64,000 bases of DNA. Origin: Solobacterium sp. Its GTDB lineage: Bacteria > Bacillota_I > Bacilli_A > Erysipelotrichales > Erysipelotrichaceae. The stretch covers positions 30,640 to 94,639 of the forward strand of contig JAFWEW010000039.1 of assembly GCA_017512725.1 (NCBI GenBank), given 5' to 3'. Shown here piece after piece: positions 1 through 8,785 of the stretch (its first letter is position 1; each line of letters opens with the position of its first letter). The notes below the pieces were generated by a model. That model was not told where the DNA came from. It did no database searches and saw only the letters and a program-made list of their open reading frames with translations. The position numbers and the translations under genes are program-made.

Positions 1-273
1 GATGTTCCGATCTGTCCGGTATGCGGAGAACGTCCGATTCAAAAAATCTCCGGTGATGAGTATGTAGATACCTATAAATGTCACACTTGCGGTAAAATCA
101 GCATTCATACCAAGAAACAAAGACCGGAGGCACCAAAACCATATCCCGGAAAGATTTGCCCGCGCTGCGGTTCAGTCGGGAAATGGACAATCCTGAGAAG
201 TGAGAACGGCATGGATACCATTCAGTGCACAGTTTGCAGACTGGAGAATGTTGTTCCTTCGGAACAGGGTTAA
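1..273 (+). CDS. Zinc-ribbon protein, C-terminal part (cut by window edge)
   Basis: An open frame runs in from the left edge with no start and ends at TAA 271-273, giving the last 90 residues of a protein. It holds two CxxC pairs early (CPVC and CHTC, about 20 residues apart) and two more late (CPRC and CTVC), so two zinc ribbons of the rubredoxin-like four-cysteine type are visible. A strong hairpin terminator follows at 356-384. I cannot name a function: tandem zinc ribbons of this kind occur in many Firmicutes proteins of unknown role. The next gene, on the other strand, also has a four-cysteine ribbon. Confidence 0.7.
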   Translation, partial: DVPICPVCGERPIQKISGDEYVDTYKCHTCGKISIHTKKQRPEAPKPYPGKICPRCGSVGKWTILRSENGMDTIQCTVCRLENVVPSEQG

Positions 274-355
274 GCATGCAGTTCGGAATCCTCCGAACAG
301 ACAACAGAATAAACGGATACAGGGAATGCCAGTCAGCATTCCTTTGTTAAATTTA

Positions 356-384
356 AAAGACCGTCACAATGGCGGACGGTCTTT
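356..384. terminator. Bidirectional rho-independent terminator
   Basis: A 10-bp stem, AAAGACCGTC paired with GACGGTCTTT around a 9-nt loop. A-rich and T-rich flanks on the two sides let it serve both the partial gene on the left and the convergent minus-strand gene that ends at 413. Confidence 0.8.
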
Positions 385-412
385 GAGACAGAAATCGCAG
401 TGAGAAAGAGCG

Positions 413-799
413 TTATTTGCTTTCAGCAGGAGCTTCGAAGTAATTACCTCCTGTTGAAGTTTCTCCTCTCAGGTACTCATATAATTTGGGTGTTACCGTT
501 AACGAATTCAGTCTTTCTTTGATGGCAGCTCTGTTCATACTGGCAAAAATGCCGATAAAGAGCACGATTAAACAAAATACAATAACAAATCTGCCCAGAT
601 AGGTCTCTCTTTCCTGTTTATCCTGTCCGGGCGCATATTCACAAAGCGTTCTTAACCGTTTATCTGCTTTGCTGACATTTTCCGAGATGCCGCATTTTTC
701 GCATGTAATATTGAGTGTCCCATCACTGAGTTCCACTACTTTCATCCGTTCACCGCATTTGTCACATTTTGCTGTAATCTTTTCTTTTGTTCCGCTCAT
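413..799 (-). CDS. Small zinc-ribbon membrane protein of unknown function
   Basis: A 128-residue protein. Residues about 12-36 carry two CxxC/CxKC pairs (CDKC and CEKC), a four-cysteine zinc ribbon. Residues about 70-88 form one hydrophobic helix (FVIVFCLIVLFIGIFA), so the ribbon is probably cytoplasmic and tethered to the membrane, with a short 40-residue tail on the far side. The start is supported by an AGGAG site about 9 bases upstream on the minus strand. It is convergent with the partial zinc-ribbon gene and divergent from glgA. No family name comes to mind; function unknown. Confidence 0.7.
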   Translation of the reverse strand: MSGTKEKITAKCDKCGERMKVVELSDGTLNITCEKCGISENVSKADKRLRTLCEYAPGQDKQERETYLGRFVIVFCLIVLFIGIFASMNRAAIKERLNSLTVTPKLYEYLRGETSTGGNYFEAPAESK

Positions 800-827
800 A
801 ATTCGCTGGTCTCCTGATTATGAAATT

Positions 828-855
828 TTGTTAATGCTTATATGTATCATATTAT
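828..855 (+). promoter_or_regulatory. Candidate sigma-A promoter for glgA
   Basis: TTGTTA (828-833), 16-nt spacer, TATTAT (850-855), in the AT-rich gap between two divergent genes. It would give a leader of about 90 nt to the upstream possible start (951) or about 190 nt to the start chosen here (1053). Confidence 0.45.
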
Positions 856-1052
856 ATTTTATTTCACCTGTATCTACCGATAATTGCATCGAACGTTTCT
901 TTTTCATGTGTTCTGTTTCCGGGCATGCAATCCTGTGGAGGAGGGTTCGAATGGGCGTTCATTGTAATGTCTTTTTGGATCGGTCCGGACAGCGGGATCG
1001 CTTGCCAAAAAAATATCGATACAATTACAATGAAAAAAAGAGAGGTTATTTT

Positions 1053-2834
1053 ATGGCTGGAAAGAAAACCGTAAAGAAGAAAGCAGCTGCAGCTGAAGAA
1101 CCGGTTGTGAAAAAAGAAGAAAAACCCGTTCCTGCGGCAGAAAAACCAACCGAAGCTTCAGCCGCACCTGCTGAAGCGAAAAAAGAAGAAGCAGTGAAGA
1201 CTGAAGAAAAACCTAAGAAGGCTGCTTCCGAGTCCCCAAAAAAGAAAGAAAATACCAAGAAAAAGGCAGCACCAAAACCGGAAAAGAAAGAGGAACCCGT
1301 AAAGGCTGAACCTAAGCCGGAACCAAAGCCTGAACCAAAACCAGAACCTGTAAAGGCAGAGCCAAAGCAGGAACCGGTTCTTCCTGAGCCTCGGAGAAGT
1401 GTTGCGTTTATCGGCTCTGAGTGCTATCCGTTTGTAAAAACAGGCGGACTCGGAGATGTTATGTATGCACTTCCGAAAGCCCTGATTCCGCAGAACTGTG
1501 ATGTCCGTGTCATTATTCCGCGTTATAAATGCATTCCGCAGAAATATCAGGAAATGATGGAATACAGAGGCGCATTTGAAATGGATCTCTGCGCTGACGG
1601 CCGCAGTTACTATGTCGGTATCATGGAAATGGTAATGGATGGCGTTGTTTATGACTTCATCGACAATGATGAGTTCTTCAGCTGGGGCAATCCTTATACC
1701 GATCTTGTTACAGATATTCCGAAGTTCTGCTATTTTTCCAAAGCAGCACTGGCGGCTCTCAATTATCTTGATTGGATTCCTGATATTGTTCACTGTCATG
1801 ACTGGCAGGCTGCGCTTGTACCGATTTTCCTGAGAACACAGTTTGCCGGTTCACCGGTCGGAGGTGCCCGCAGTGTTCTTACCATTCACAACCTGCGTTT
1901 CCAGGGCATCTATAATATTCCGACCCTGAAGTACTGGACAAACTTCCCGGACTTTGTATTTGATTACGGGGCAATGAAGATGGGTGCAGAAGATGCAAAT
2001 ATGCTGAAGGGAGGTCTTGCCTATGCCGACATGATCACCACTGTCAGCAACACCTATGCTTATGAAATTCAGACGGATTTCTTCGGTGAGAACCTCGATG
2101 CCCATCTGCGTTATCATTCCGGGAAACTGCGCGGTATTGTCAATGGCATTGATATTGATATCTGGAACAGCCAGACGGATAAATTCATTAAGGCAAACTA
2201 CAGTCCGAAGGAAGGAAAGAAGATTGAAAACAAGCTCGCACTGCAGGAGATGCTTGGGCTTGAACAGGATCCGAACAAGATGGTTCTTGGTCTGATTTCC
2301 CGTCTGACAAATCAGAAAGGCCTCGACCTTGTGAATGCAATTTTCCCTGCACTGATTGACGGCAATACACAGGTTGTCATTCTTGGAACAGGCGATCCGC
2401 AGTATGAAGATGCGTTCCGTTATTATGAGAATACCAACAAGGGAACAGTATGTTCTTATATCTCCTATAACGAAACACTTGCACATGCGATTTATGCCGG
2501 CGCCGATGCACTTCTGGTACCGAGCCTGTTTGAACCATGCGGACTCACACAGCTGATTGCCATGCGGTATGGAACCGTTCCGATTGTTCGTGAAACCGGC
2601 GGTCTGAAAGATACCGTCCAGCCATATAATGAGTACTTTAACGAAGGCAACGGCTTCACGTTTGACCGTTATGAGGCAGACCTGCTTCTGGATGCGATCA
2701 ACCGTGCCAAGACACTTTACTTTACGGATCCGGAGAGATGGAACGATATGATCATGCGTAATCTTGCAAAAGATGTATCGTGGGAAAACTCTGCGAAGCA
2801 GTATCGTAATGTATATCTCGAGCTTCGCCCGTAA
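1053..2834 (+). CDS. glgA: Glycogen synthase with charged N-terminal extension
   Basis: A 593-residue GT5 glycosyltransferase that extends glycogen chains from ADP-glucose in the cytoplasm. The enzyme proper begins near residue 114 and carries the ADP-glucose binding motif KTGGLGDV at about 129-136 and the C-terminal motif EPCGLTQ followed by ETGGLKDTV. The first ~113 residues are low-complexity Lys/Ala/Glu/Pro with repeated PKPE units, so the protein is about 115 residues longer than typical GlgA (~477). Two starts are possible: ATG 1053 (AGAGG 8 bases upstream, giving MAGKK) and in-frame ATG 951, which has a stronger GGAGGAGGG site and would add 34 residues. I chose 1053 because the added residues look non-native. 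No other glycogen gene is adjacent; a phosphoglucomutase lies at 46.3 kb. Confidence 0.93.
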   Translation: MAGKKTVKKKAAAAEEPVVKKEEKPVPAAEKPTEASAAPAEAKKEEAVKTEEKPKKAASESPKKKENTKKKAAPKPEKKEEPVKAEPKPEPKPEPKPEPVKAEPKQEPVLPEPRRSVAFIGSECYPFVKTGGLGDVMYALPKALIPQNCDVRVIIPRYKCIPQKYQEMMEYRGAFEMDLCADGRSYYVGIMEMVMDGVVYDFIDNDEFFSWGNPYTDLVTDIPKFCYFSKAALAALNYLDWIPDIVHCHDWQAALVPIFLRTQFAGSPVGGARSVLTIHNLRFQGIYNIPTLKYWTNFPDFVFDYGAMKMGAEDANMLKGGLAYADMITTVSNTYAYEIQTDFFGENLDAHLRYHSGKLRGIVNGIDIDIWNSQTDKFIKANYSPKEGKKIENKLALQEMLGLEQDPNKMVLGLISRLTNQKGLDLVNAIFPALIDGNTQVVILGTGDPQYEDAFRYYENTNKGTVCSYISYNETLAHAIYAGADALLVPSLFEPCGLTQLIAMRYGTVPIVRETGGLKDTVQPYNEYFNEGNGFTFDRYEADLLLDAINRAKTLYFTDPERWNDMIMRNLAKDVSWENSAKQYRNVYLELRP

Positions 2835-2860
2835 TACGAAATACGACAGGATTACCACAA

Positions 2861-2886
2861 GAGAAAGCATGTATGTGCTTTCTTTT
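2861..2886 (+). terminator. Terminator after glgA
   Basis: AGAAAGCA paired with TGCTTTCT around a 6-nt loop, followed by a T-rich run, 26 bases past the glgA stop. Confidence 0.8.
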
Positions 2887-2988
2887 GTATAGGGGCAGAA
2901 AGAATTATTGAATCGAAGTGACACCATCTTCAGCAGGCGAATACGAAACAACCGGTTCACGGTCAGACAAATATCAGGGAGTTAAATT

Positions 2989-3900
2989 ATGAAAACATTA
3001 TTATTCAACAACATACCGGCATCGGTGATTGGTATCGGCTGTATGAGAATTGCAGACCTGGAAAAATCACAGCTGGACCGGCTTGTGAAAACCGCTTTGG
3101 ATCATGGCATCAACTTCTTCGATCATGCGGATATTTACGGTGGCGGAAAAAGTGAAGCTCTCTTTGGAGAACTGCTTCAGAAAGAACCGTCTCTTCGTTC
3201 CAGAGTGATACTGCAGTCCAAGTGCTCGATTCACGATGGCATGTATGACTGTTCGAAGGATTACATCCTTCGTTCTGCCGATGGGATCCTTGAACGGCTT
3301 CATACAGATTATCTTGACTGTCTTTTGCTGCATCGGCCTGATGCGCTTCTTGAACCGGAGGAAATCGCTGCTGCATTTGACGAACTGAAACGATCCGGAA
3401 AAGTTCGCGGATTTGGTGTTTCCAATATGAACCGGTATCAGATCGAGCTCATTTCTTCGGCTCTGGATCAGAAGCTTATTGTCAATCAGCTTCAGATGAG
3501 CATTGCACACTGTCCTGCAATCGATGCCGGAATCAATGTGAATACCATGAAAGACGAAGCGGTTATGAGAGAAGGCGGAACACTGGAGTACTGCCGTATG
3601 AACGGGATGATTGTACAGACCTGGTCGCCACTTCAGAAAGGGTTCTTCGGCGGTGTATTTCTCGGGGATCCGGAATATGCACCACTCAATGAAGTGCTGA
3701 AAGAGCTGGCAGAAAAATATGGATGCACAGAAGATGCGATCGCCTATGCATGGCTGCTGCGTTATCCGGCCAGGATACAGGTGATAACCGGAACCACAAA
3801 ACCGGAACGGATCATCAATGCTGCACAGGCCGCAGAAATCACCCTTTCCAGAGAAGAGTGGTACCGTATTTACAAGGCTTCCGGAAAGACACTTCCCTGA
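2989..3900 (+). CDS. Aldo/keto reductase (YdhF-like)
   Basis: A 303-residue cytoplasmic (beta/alpha)8 oxidoreductase that should use NAD(P)H to reduce carbonyl compounds. The catalytic tetrad of the family is visible: Asp and Tyr in FDHADIYGGG (about 44-53), Lys in LQSKCS (about 83) and His in LLLHRPD (about 115). The NADP-binding end is near GTTKPERI (about 270). Overall pattern (short N-terminus, YGGGKSE, LLLHRPD) resembles E. coli YdhF more than the AKR5 type. An AGGGAG site precedes the ATG; terminators flank it on both sides, so it is probably transcribed alone. Substrate cannot be read from sequence. Confidence 0.88.
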   Translation: MKTLLFNNIPASVIGIGCMRIADLEKSQLDRLVKTALDHGINFFDHADIYGGGKSEALFGELLQKEPSLRSRVILQSKCSIHDGMYDCSKDYILRSADGILERLHTDYLDCLLLHRPDALLEPEEIAAAFDELKRSGKVRGFGVSNMNRYQIELISSALDQKLIVNQLQMSIAHCPAIDAGINVNTMKDEAVMREGGTLEYCRMNGMIVQTWSPLQKGFFGGVFLGDPEYAPLNEVLKELAEKYGCTEDAIAYAWLLRYPARIQVITGTTKPERIINAAQAAEITLSREEWYRIYKASGKTLP

Positions 3901-3961
3901 GAATATCTGTTGAATTCCGGGTTTTCAGAAATTCCCTCAGAATGTTATACTGCCCTGCATT

Positions 3962-3987
3962 TACTCCCGCTCTGTGGGAGTATTTTT
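3962..3987 (+). terminator. Terminator after the aldo/keto reductase
   Basis: TACTCCC paired with GGGAGTA around a 7-nt loop, followed by five T residues. Confidence 0.85.
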
Positions 3988-4127
3988 CTGGTATCTGGAT
4001 TTCTGCAGGCTGTCGCTGACAGAGTCTGCTTCTTCCAGAAAGACTTCCCATTATTTCACATAATTTCCCGTTTTGTAACCTTTTATAATGAAAGTACATA
4101 CACAACTTGGAAGGAGAATAATTCATT

Positions 4128-5273
4128 ATGGGTGTAAATCGTTTTGTTTTAAATGGCATTTCTTATCATGGTCATGGTGCAATCAATGAAATTCCGGCGA
4201 TTGTCAAGGCAAAGGGACTGAAGAAGGCATTTGTCGCTTCCGACCCGGATCTTGTCAAATTCGGTGTTACTGCGAAAGTGACCGATCTGCTCGCACAGAA
4301 TGGAATTGATTACACAGTGTACTCTGACATCAAGCCGAATCCGACAATTGAAAATGTCCAGCATGGTGTTGATGCATTCAAGGAATCCGGTGCTGACTTC
4401 ATGATCACAATTGGCGGCGGATCCTCCATGGATACCGGTAAGGGTATTGGTATCATCGTCAATAACCCGGATTTTTATGATGTACGTTCCCTGGAAGGTC
4501 TCTCTCCGACAAAGAACCGTACCGTATTTACCATTGCTGTTCCGACAACCGGCGGTACCGGTGCAGAATCCACAATCAACTATGTTATTACGGATGTTGA
4601 AAAGCGTCGTAAATTCGTCTGTGTTGACCCGAACGACATTCCGGATATCGCAGTTGTTGACCCGGATATGATGTCCTCGATGCCGAAAGGCCTGACCGCT
4701 TCCACCGGTATGGATGCACTTACTCATGCGATTGAAGGCTACACCACCGGAGCTGCCTGGGAACTGGCAGACTGTCTGAACCTCGAAGCAATTCAGCTGA
4801 TCGCAAAGAATCTCCGCAAGGCAGTCGATAATGATCCGGACGGCCGTGAAGGAATGGCACTCGCACAGTATGTCACAGCGATGGCTTACTCCAATGTTGG
4901 TCTTGGTATTGCGCACTCCATGGCTCATACCCTTGGTGCAGTCTACGACACACCGCACGGTGTTGCATGCGCAATGATGCTGCCGATCGTTATGGAATTC
5001 AACCAGGAATACACTGGCGAAAAGTTTAAGAAGATTGCAGAAGCATTCGGTGTCGATACAACCGGAATGTCCAAGGAAGAATACCGCAAGGCAGCCATCG
5101 ACGCAGTCCGTCAGCTGTCCGTAGATGTCGGTATCCCGACCAAGCTTGAGAAGCTGAAAGAAGAAGATCTTCCGTTCCTCTGCGAGTCTGCAGCGGCAGA
5201 CGCATGTGCTCCGGGCAACCCGAGACCTGCATCTCTGGCAGAATTTGAAGAAATGTTCCGCAAACTGATGTGA
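4128..5273 (+). CDS. fucO: Iron-containing alcohol dehydrogenase (lactaldehyde/propanediol type)
   Basis: A 381-residue group III alcohol dehydrogenase, the usual length for FucO-like enzymes that interconvert lactaldehyde and 1,2-propanediol or reduce other short aldehydes with NADH. Seen in order: the NAD-binding GGGSSMDTGKG (about 96-106), PTTGGTGAES (about 138-147), and iron-ligand residues in GMDALTHAIEGY, GIAHSMAH and TPHGVACA. AAGGAG lies 10 bases before ATG, and a TATAAT at 4084-4089 is the likely -10 box, with no good -35. It is monocistronic between terminators. The symbol is by family resemblance; the substrate is not proven, and no fucose or propanediol genes are adjacent. Confidence 0.85.
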   Translation: MGVNRFVLNGISYHGHGAINEIPAIVKAKGLKKAFVASDPDLVKFGVTAKVTDLLAQNGIDYTVYSDIKPNPTIENVQHGVDAFKESGADFMITIGGGSSMDTGKGIGIIVNNPDFYDVRSLEGLSPTKNRTVFTIAVPTTGGTGAESTINYVITDVEKRRKFVCVDPNDIPDIAVVDPDMMSSMPKGLTASTGMDALTHAIEGYTTGAAWELADCLNLEAIQLIAKNLRKAVDNDPDGREGMALAQYVTAMAYSNVGLGIAHSMAHTLGAVYDTPHGVACAMMLPIVMEFNQEYTGEKFKKIAEAFGVDTTGMSKEEYRKAAIDAVRQLSVDVGIPTKLEKLKEEDLPFLCESAAADACAPGNPRPASLAEFEEMFRKLM

Positions 5274-5302
5274 TCTCTGAAAAATCTCTTTCATTTGATT
5301 TG

Positions 5303-5365
5303 GGAGCTGAATCGGCCGGCAGATTCGGAAAGAACGAACCTGCAGGGGCATTCAGCTCCTTTTTC
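5303..5365 (+). terminator. Terminator after the alcohol dehydrogenase
   Basis: A 10-bp perfect stem (GGAGCTGAAT with ATTCAGCTCC) closing a 37-nt loop that can itself fold, followed by six T residues. Confidence 0.8.
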
Positions 5366-5492
5366 GTATGCGGGGCTTGGCCGGATTCCAAAAATAATAC
5401 CAGGGTGTTCATTATCTGATGGATGATATTAAGAAAAGATTTACTATAATTAAAGAAGCAATCACAAATCAGAAAAACAATTGGTAATAAAT

Positions 5493-6365
5493 ATGAACTT
5501 ACAAAGCTATCTCGAAAAAGACCGGGAGAAGCTCCTGGCATCCTTAAAGCAGGCTGGTACCCCCGAAAGGGCAATTCCGGTTATCGAATCGGAATTTGAC
5601 CGGCTTCTTTATGAGTATAACGAACAGTGCAGTGATGATTTTGAACGCCGGTGTGCGGCAGAAATGCTGCAGACAGCCAGAATGGCGGTACCGCTGCTTG
5701 ACTGCATTGGTGATATCAAGATCTGGGAACAGGGTGGGAAGCTTCTGACGGATGAGAAAAAGAAAGTCAGTCTGAAGGGAATTCTGCTTCTGGCTGCCGG
5801 TCTTATCCTGACGGTTGCTTCAACGCTGGTAATGGCCGGAGCCGATACGGCACTGAATAAAGTGTTCGATAAACCTTTGATTGCAGTTGCCTTCTTTGGT
5901 GGTATCGCGTGTCTGTTTCTTTCCGGACGATTCTTCCGGAAAGTCACAAAGGCAACCTACAGTGAAAAAGAACTGAAGGCGGAACCGCGCATTGATGCGG
6001 AAAAGGTGTACCGCACGCTTCATGCGATTCTTCTGGTGACAGACCGGAACATCACGGATGCACTTTCGGCAAGACGTATGGAAGAAGAACAGAAGAATCA
6101 GGATCCGGCGCAGGAAAAGGCAGACCTGACATTTTACAGTGATCTTCTGGAAGCTTCTCTTGCAAAAGACGGACAGTATGCTCTTGATCAGATTTCCAAA
6201 GTGCCGTTCTATCTGCATCAAAAAGGGATAGAGGCAATGGAATACAGTGAAGAAAACCGCAGCTGGTTTGATGTGATTCCCGGAGAAAAACACGAAACGA
6301 TCCGTCCGGCTCTTGTGAGGGACGGCCAGCTGCTGAAAAAAGGTATTGTCTCGGGAGACTGGTGA
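5493..6365 (+). CDS. Two-helix membrane protein of unknown function, first gene of an Hsp70-like operon
   Basis: A 290-residue protein. Residues 1-90 are soluble and helical-looking; two hydrophobic helices lie at about 95-116 and 127-147; the remaining ~140 residues are soluble and charged. No family is recognised. The ATG at 5493 is preferred over an in-frame TTG 12 bases upstream; neither has a clear Shine-Dalgarno site. A TATAAT at 5445-5450 is the probable -10 box. Its TGA shares one base with the ATG of the Hsp70-like gene, so the two are translationally coupled and their products probably act together at the membrane. Confidence 0.75.
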   Translation: MNLQSYLEKDREKLLASLKQAGTPERAIPVIESEFDRLLYEYNEQCSDDFERRCAAEMLQTARMAVPLLDCIGDIKIWEQGGKLLTDEKKKVSLKGILLLAAGLILTVASTLVMAGADTALNKVFDKPLIAVAFFGGIACLFLSGRFFRKVTKATYSEKELKAEPRIDAEKVYRTLHAILLVTDRNITDALSARRMEEEQKNQDPAQEKADLTFYSDLLEASLAKDGQYALDQISKVPFYLHQKGIEAMEYSEENRSWFDVIPGEKHETIRPALVRDGQLLKKGIVSGDW

Positions 6366-8281
6366 TGAAACGATTTTACGGATTTGACCTGGGGGATGCG
6401 GAGTCTGCCATTGCCCTGCTCGAAAAAAACAGTGAAATACCGCCGACTATTCTCGAAATCGAGGGGGTCCGCAGTTTTATTACGGCCTATGCGGCATTGT
6501 CGGACGGCACGCTTCTGATTGGTGAAAATGCCTGCTACGCAAAGGATGCCAAAAAACGACGGATCCGTTTCAAGTCCCGTTTTCTGAAGGATCGTGCGGT
6601 AGAACAGGATATCCGCAGTTTTGCGGCTGGTGTACTGGGCCAGCTGTATTCCAGCGGAAACCTGCTTCGCAATGATGACAGTTCCTGTTTTTATATCGGA
6701 TGTCCGGCCGGCTGGAACCTGAATGACCGCGAGCGTTACCGCAGTATTTTTGAACGGGTCGGATATCCGCCGGTAAAGATTATTTCGGAATCCCGCGCAG
6801 CGCTTGTCTCGGCATGCCAGTCCAAACATCTGCAGATCGGATACAACATTCTGGTTCAGCCTACGCTGGTTGTTGATATTGGATCTTCCACAACGGATTT
6901 TGCCTATATCAATCATGGAAAAGAAGTTGAAATTCAGACCGGAGGGGAAGTGTATCTGGGCGGCGGTGTTATGGATGAACTGCTGCTGAATTATGCGATT
7001 GATCATTCCGGAAATCCACAGAAGATCCGGAAAATCTTTGAAGAGTCGGAACCGTGGAAAAACTATTGTGAGTTCGCATGCCGGAGACTAAAAGAAAAAT
7101 ACTATTCCGATATCGAATACTTCCGTGATCATGAGTGCCGGGAGTCGGTGTTGATCCGTCATACCTTTCCGCCGGTTCGTCTCAGTATTGAGATGAATGC
7201 ATCGATTGCGGATTATATCGAAAATGGAAGCAGTTCCCGTTTAGAGGGATCTTCGTTCCGTGAAGTCTTCCTGGCTTCCCTGCGGAATGTCCGAAAGTCC
7301 ATCACAGGAGCTGCACCGCAGCTGCTGTTTCTGACCGGAGGTGTTTCCAAGATGCCGGGAATCCGGCAGTGGTGCACAGAGGTCTTTCCGGATACGATCG
7401 TGATTACCGGGGCGGAGCCGGAGTTCTCGGTTGCCCGGGGTCTTTCCTGGACGGGAAGAATTGATGAAGAACTGCGGGAGTTCCGCAAGGATATTGAAGA
7501 CCTGAATAATACGTCTGTGACAGAGGATATCGTCAAGGAACATATCAACGATCTTTATAAAGATGTTGTTGATACGATGACCAAGCCGATCATCCGCAAT
7601 GCCGTCATTCCGGTTTTTAAGCGGTGGCGCAGCGGTGAGATCAACAAGCTGACCGATACCAATGAAGCCCTTGAAGCAGAGATCGCCGCATATCTGCGGA
7701 CGGATGAGGCAAGAGAACTGATGGTTGAACCGATTTCAACCTGGCTTAAGCCAATTGCTGAAAAACTGGAAGAATATACCGAACCGATCTGTATCAAACA
7801 TCATGTTCCGTATACTGCATTAAGCCTGAAGTCTTATATGAAAGTCAGTGACATTGATGTAAAGATCAATGCCAAGGATGTATTTGCGGTTGAGGAGATT
7901 ACCTGGCTGATCGATTCGATCATTTCAATCATTGTCGGTCTGCTGTGCGGCGGCAGCGGAGTTGCACTGATTGCCAGCGGTCCGACCGGAATCTTTGCCG
8001 GCATGATGATTTCCATTCTGGTACTTGCGCTCGGAAAGGAAAAGATGGAGGAACTTCTTCTGAAAACAGACCTCCCGCGTCCGCTCCGAAAGATGCTGCC
8101 GAAGAATACCATTGATTCCAGACTGGATGTGATTGCATCAGAAGTCCGCACCAATCTCTACCACACACTGGAGAATGAGAAAAATGAAGAAATCACGGAA
8201 CGGCTGATTTCAGAGATTTCTTCTCAGATCGAGGAATGCCTGACCAAGATGGCGGAAGTTGTGGAAATTCCGCTGGGCTGA
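6365..8281 (+). CDS. Hsp70/actin-fold ATPase with hydrophobic C-terminal segment
   Basis: A 638-residue protein. The N-terminal ~365 residues show the Hsp70 nucleotide-binding pattern: phosphate-1 GFDLGDAES (6-14), CPAGW (113-117), SESRAAL (141-147, the place of NEPTAAAL in DnaK), phosphate-2 VVDIGSSTTDF (169-179) and adenosine motif LTGGVSKMPG (323-332). There is no DnaK substrate-binding domain; instead a helical region (365-510) leads to a long glycine-rich hydrophobic stretch at about 514-557, then a charged helix. This suggests an ATP-driven membrane-associated protein rather than a general chaperone. A GTG three bases upstream is an alternative start. Coupled to the membrane protein gene before it; an internal hairpin separates it from the small gene after it. 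Substrate unknown. Confidence 0.8.
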   Translation: MKRFYGFDLGDAESAIALLEKNSEIPPTILEIEGVRSFITAYAALSDGTLLIGENACYAKDAKKRRIRFKSRFLKDRAVEQDIRSFAAGVLGQLYSSGNLLRNDDSSCFYIGCPAGWNLNDRERYRSIFERVGYPPVKIISESRAALVSACQSKHLQIGYNILVQPTLVVDIGSSTTDFAYINHGKEVEIQTGGEVYLGGGVMDELLLNYAIDHSGNPQKIRKIFEESEPWKNYCEFACRRLKEKYYSDIEYFRDHECRESVLIRHTFPPVRLSIEMNASIADYIENGSSSRLEGSSFREVFLASLRNVRKSITGAAPQLLFLTGGVSKMPGIRQWCTEVFPDTIVITGAEPEFSVARGLSWTGRIDEELREFRKDIEDLNNTSVTEDIVKEHINDLYKDVVDTMTKPIIRNAVIPVFKRWRSGEINKLTDTNEALEAEIAAYLRTDEARELMVEPISTWLKPIAEKLEEYTEPICIKHHVPYTALSLKSYMKVSDIDVKINAKDVFAVEEITWLIDSIISIIVGLLCGGSGVALIASGPTGIFAGMMISILVLALGKEKMEELLLKTDLPRPLRKMLPKNTIDSRLDVIASEVRTNLYHTLENEKNEEITERLISEISSQIEECLTKMAEVVEIPLG

Positions 8282-8296
8282 TATCGATGGGTCAAC

Positions 8297-8328
8297 ATAT
8301 CTCTGCGGACTTTCTGCAGAGATATTTT
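8297..8328 (+). terminator. Hairpin terminator or attenuator inside the Hsp70-like operon
   Basis: ATATCTCTGC pairs perfectly with GCAGAGATAT (10 bp, 9-nt loop) followed by TTTTAT. It sits 15 bases after the Hsp70-like stop and 20 before the next ATG, so it probably reduces rather than abolishes read-through into the small gene. Confidence 0.7.
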
Positions 8329-8347
8329 ATGAGACAGGGTAAATAAG

Positions 8348-8752
8348 ATGTTTGAAGCAGAAACACTTTTTACAGAACGATATATCCGCAAGGAACGGCG
8401 GAAACGGCTTCTGTTTGAACTGACAAACGAAAAGAAGCGCTATGAAGGACTGGACCGGTTTTCACATGAATCCGAAAGTCTTCTGGATCCCCGGAAAATC
8501 ATTATGAAAGATCTGGGACTTTCGTATCGGCCCGAATTCAAAGCATTTGTTTCCGATCACGATGAGCCTGTGAAGATCCTTTCGAACGATGGAAGCCTGG
8601 ATGGCAGAAACGTTCTCTTTTCCGAAGCGACAGAACTTGCCGGACTCTCGTTTGAGCCTGTGATTCTTCTTGGAAATGGATTTGCTTATGTAAAAGCGGA
8701 ACCGGAAAAGGGTGGAACACCGCAGTATCTTTTGTCTGAGAAAACAAAATGA
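8348..8752 (+). CDS. Small charged protein of unknown function
   Basis: A 134-residue soluble protein starting at ATG 8348, with a weak CAGGGT site 8-9 bases upstream. The first 45 residues are very basic and acidic and look like a helix (RKERRKRLLFELTNEKKRYE); the rest is mixed beta-like, with no cysteines, no membrane segment and no motif I can place. It follows the Hsp70-like ATPase in the same direction, so a partner role is possible, but that rests only on position. Confidence 0.6.
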   Translation: MFEAETLFTERYIRKERRKRLLFELTNEKKRYEGLDRFSHESESLLDPRKIIMKDLGLSYRPEFKAFVSDHDEPVKILSNDGSLDGRNVLFSEATELAGLSFEPVILLGNGFAYVKAEPEKGGTPQYLLSEKTK

Positions 8753-8772
8753 ATCGGGGATAGAACCGATTC
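8751..8772. terminator. Terminator between convergent genes
   Basis: GAATCGG pairs with CCGATTC around an 8-nt loop, overlapping the stop of the small gene. On the minus strand it is followed by ATTTTGTTTTC, so it mainly serves the MATE gene. Confidence 0.6.
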
Positions 8773-8785
8773 GTAAGAACATTTC

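Noticed and set aside
937..953. GGTTCGAAT resembles a tRNA T-loop (also at 22223)
   Set aside because: The flanks do not pair as a T-stem, and there is no D-arm, anticodon arm or acceptor stem upstream; it is part of a ribosome site before ATG.
1851..2960. Long open frame on the minus strand across glgA
   Set aside because: Antisense shadow of a clear enzyme gene; no ribosome site or protein-like composition (many Cys, His and Ile clusters).
4149..5351. 400-codon open frame opposite the alcohol dehydrogenase
   Set aside because: Antisense to a gene with intact family motifs; the frame results from codon bias.
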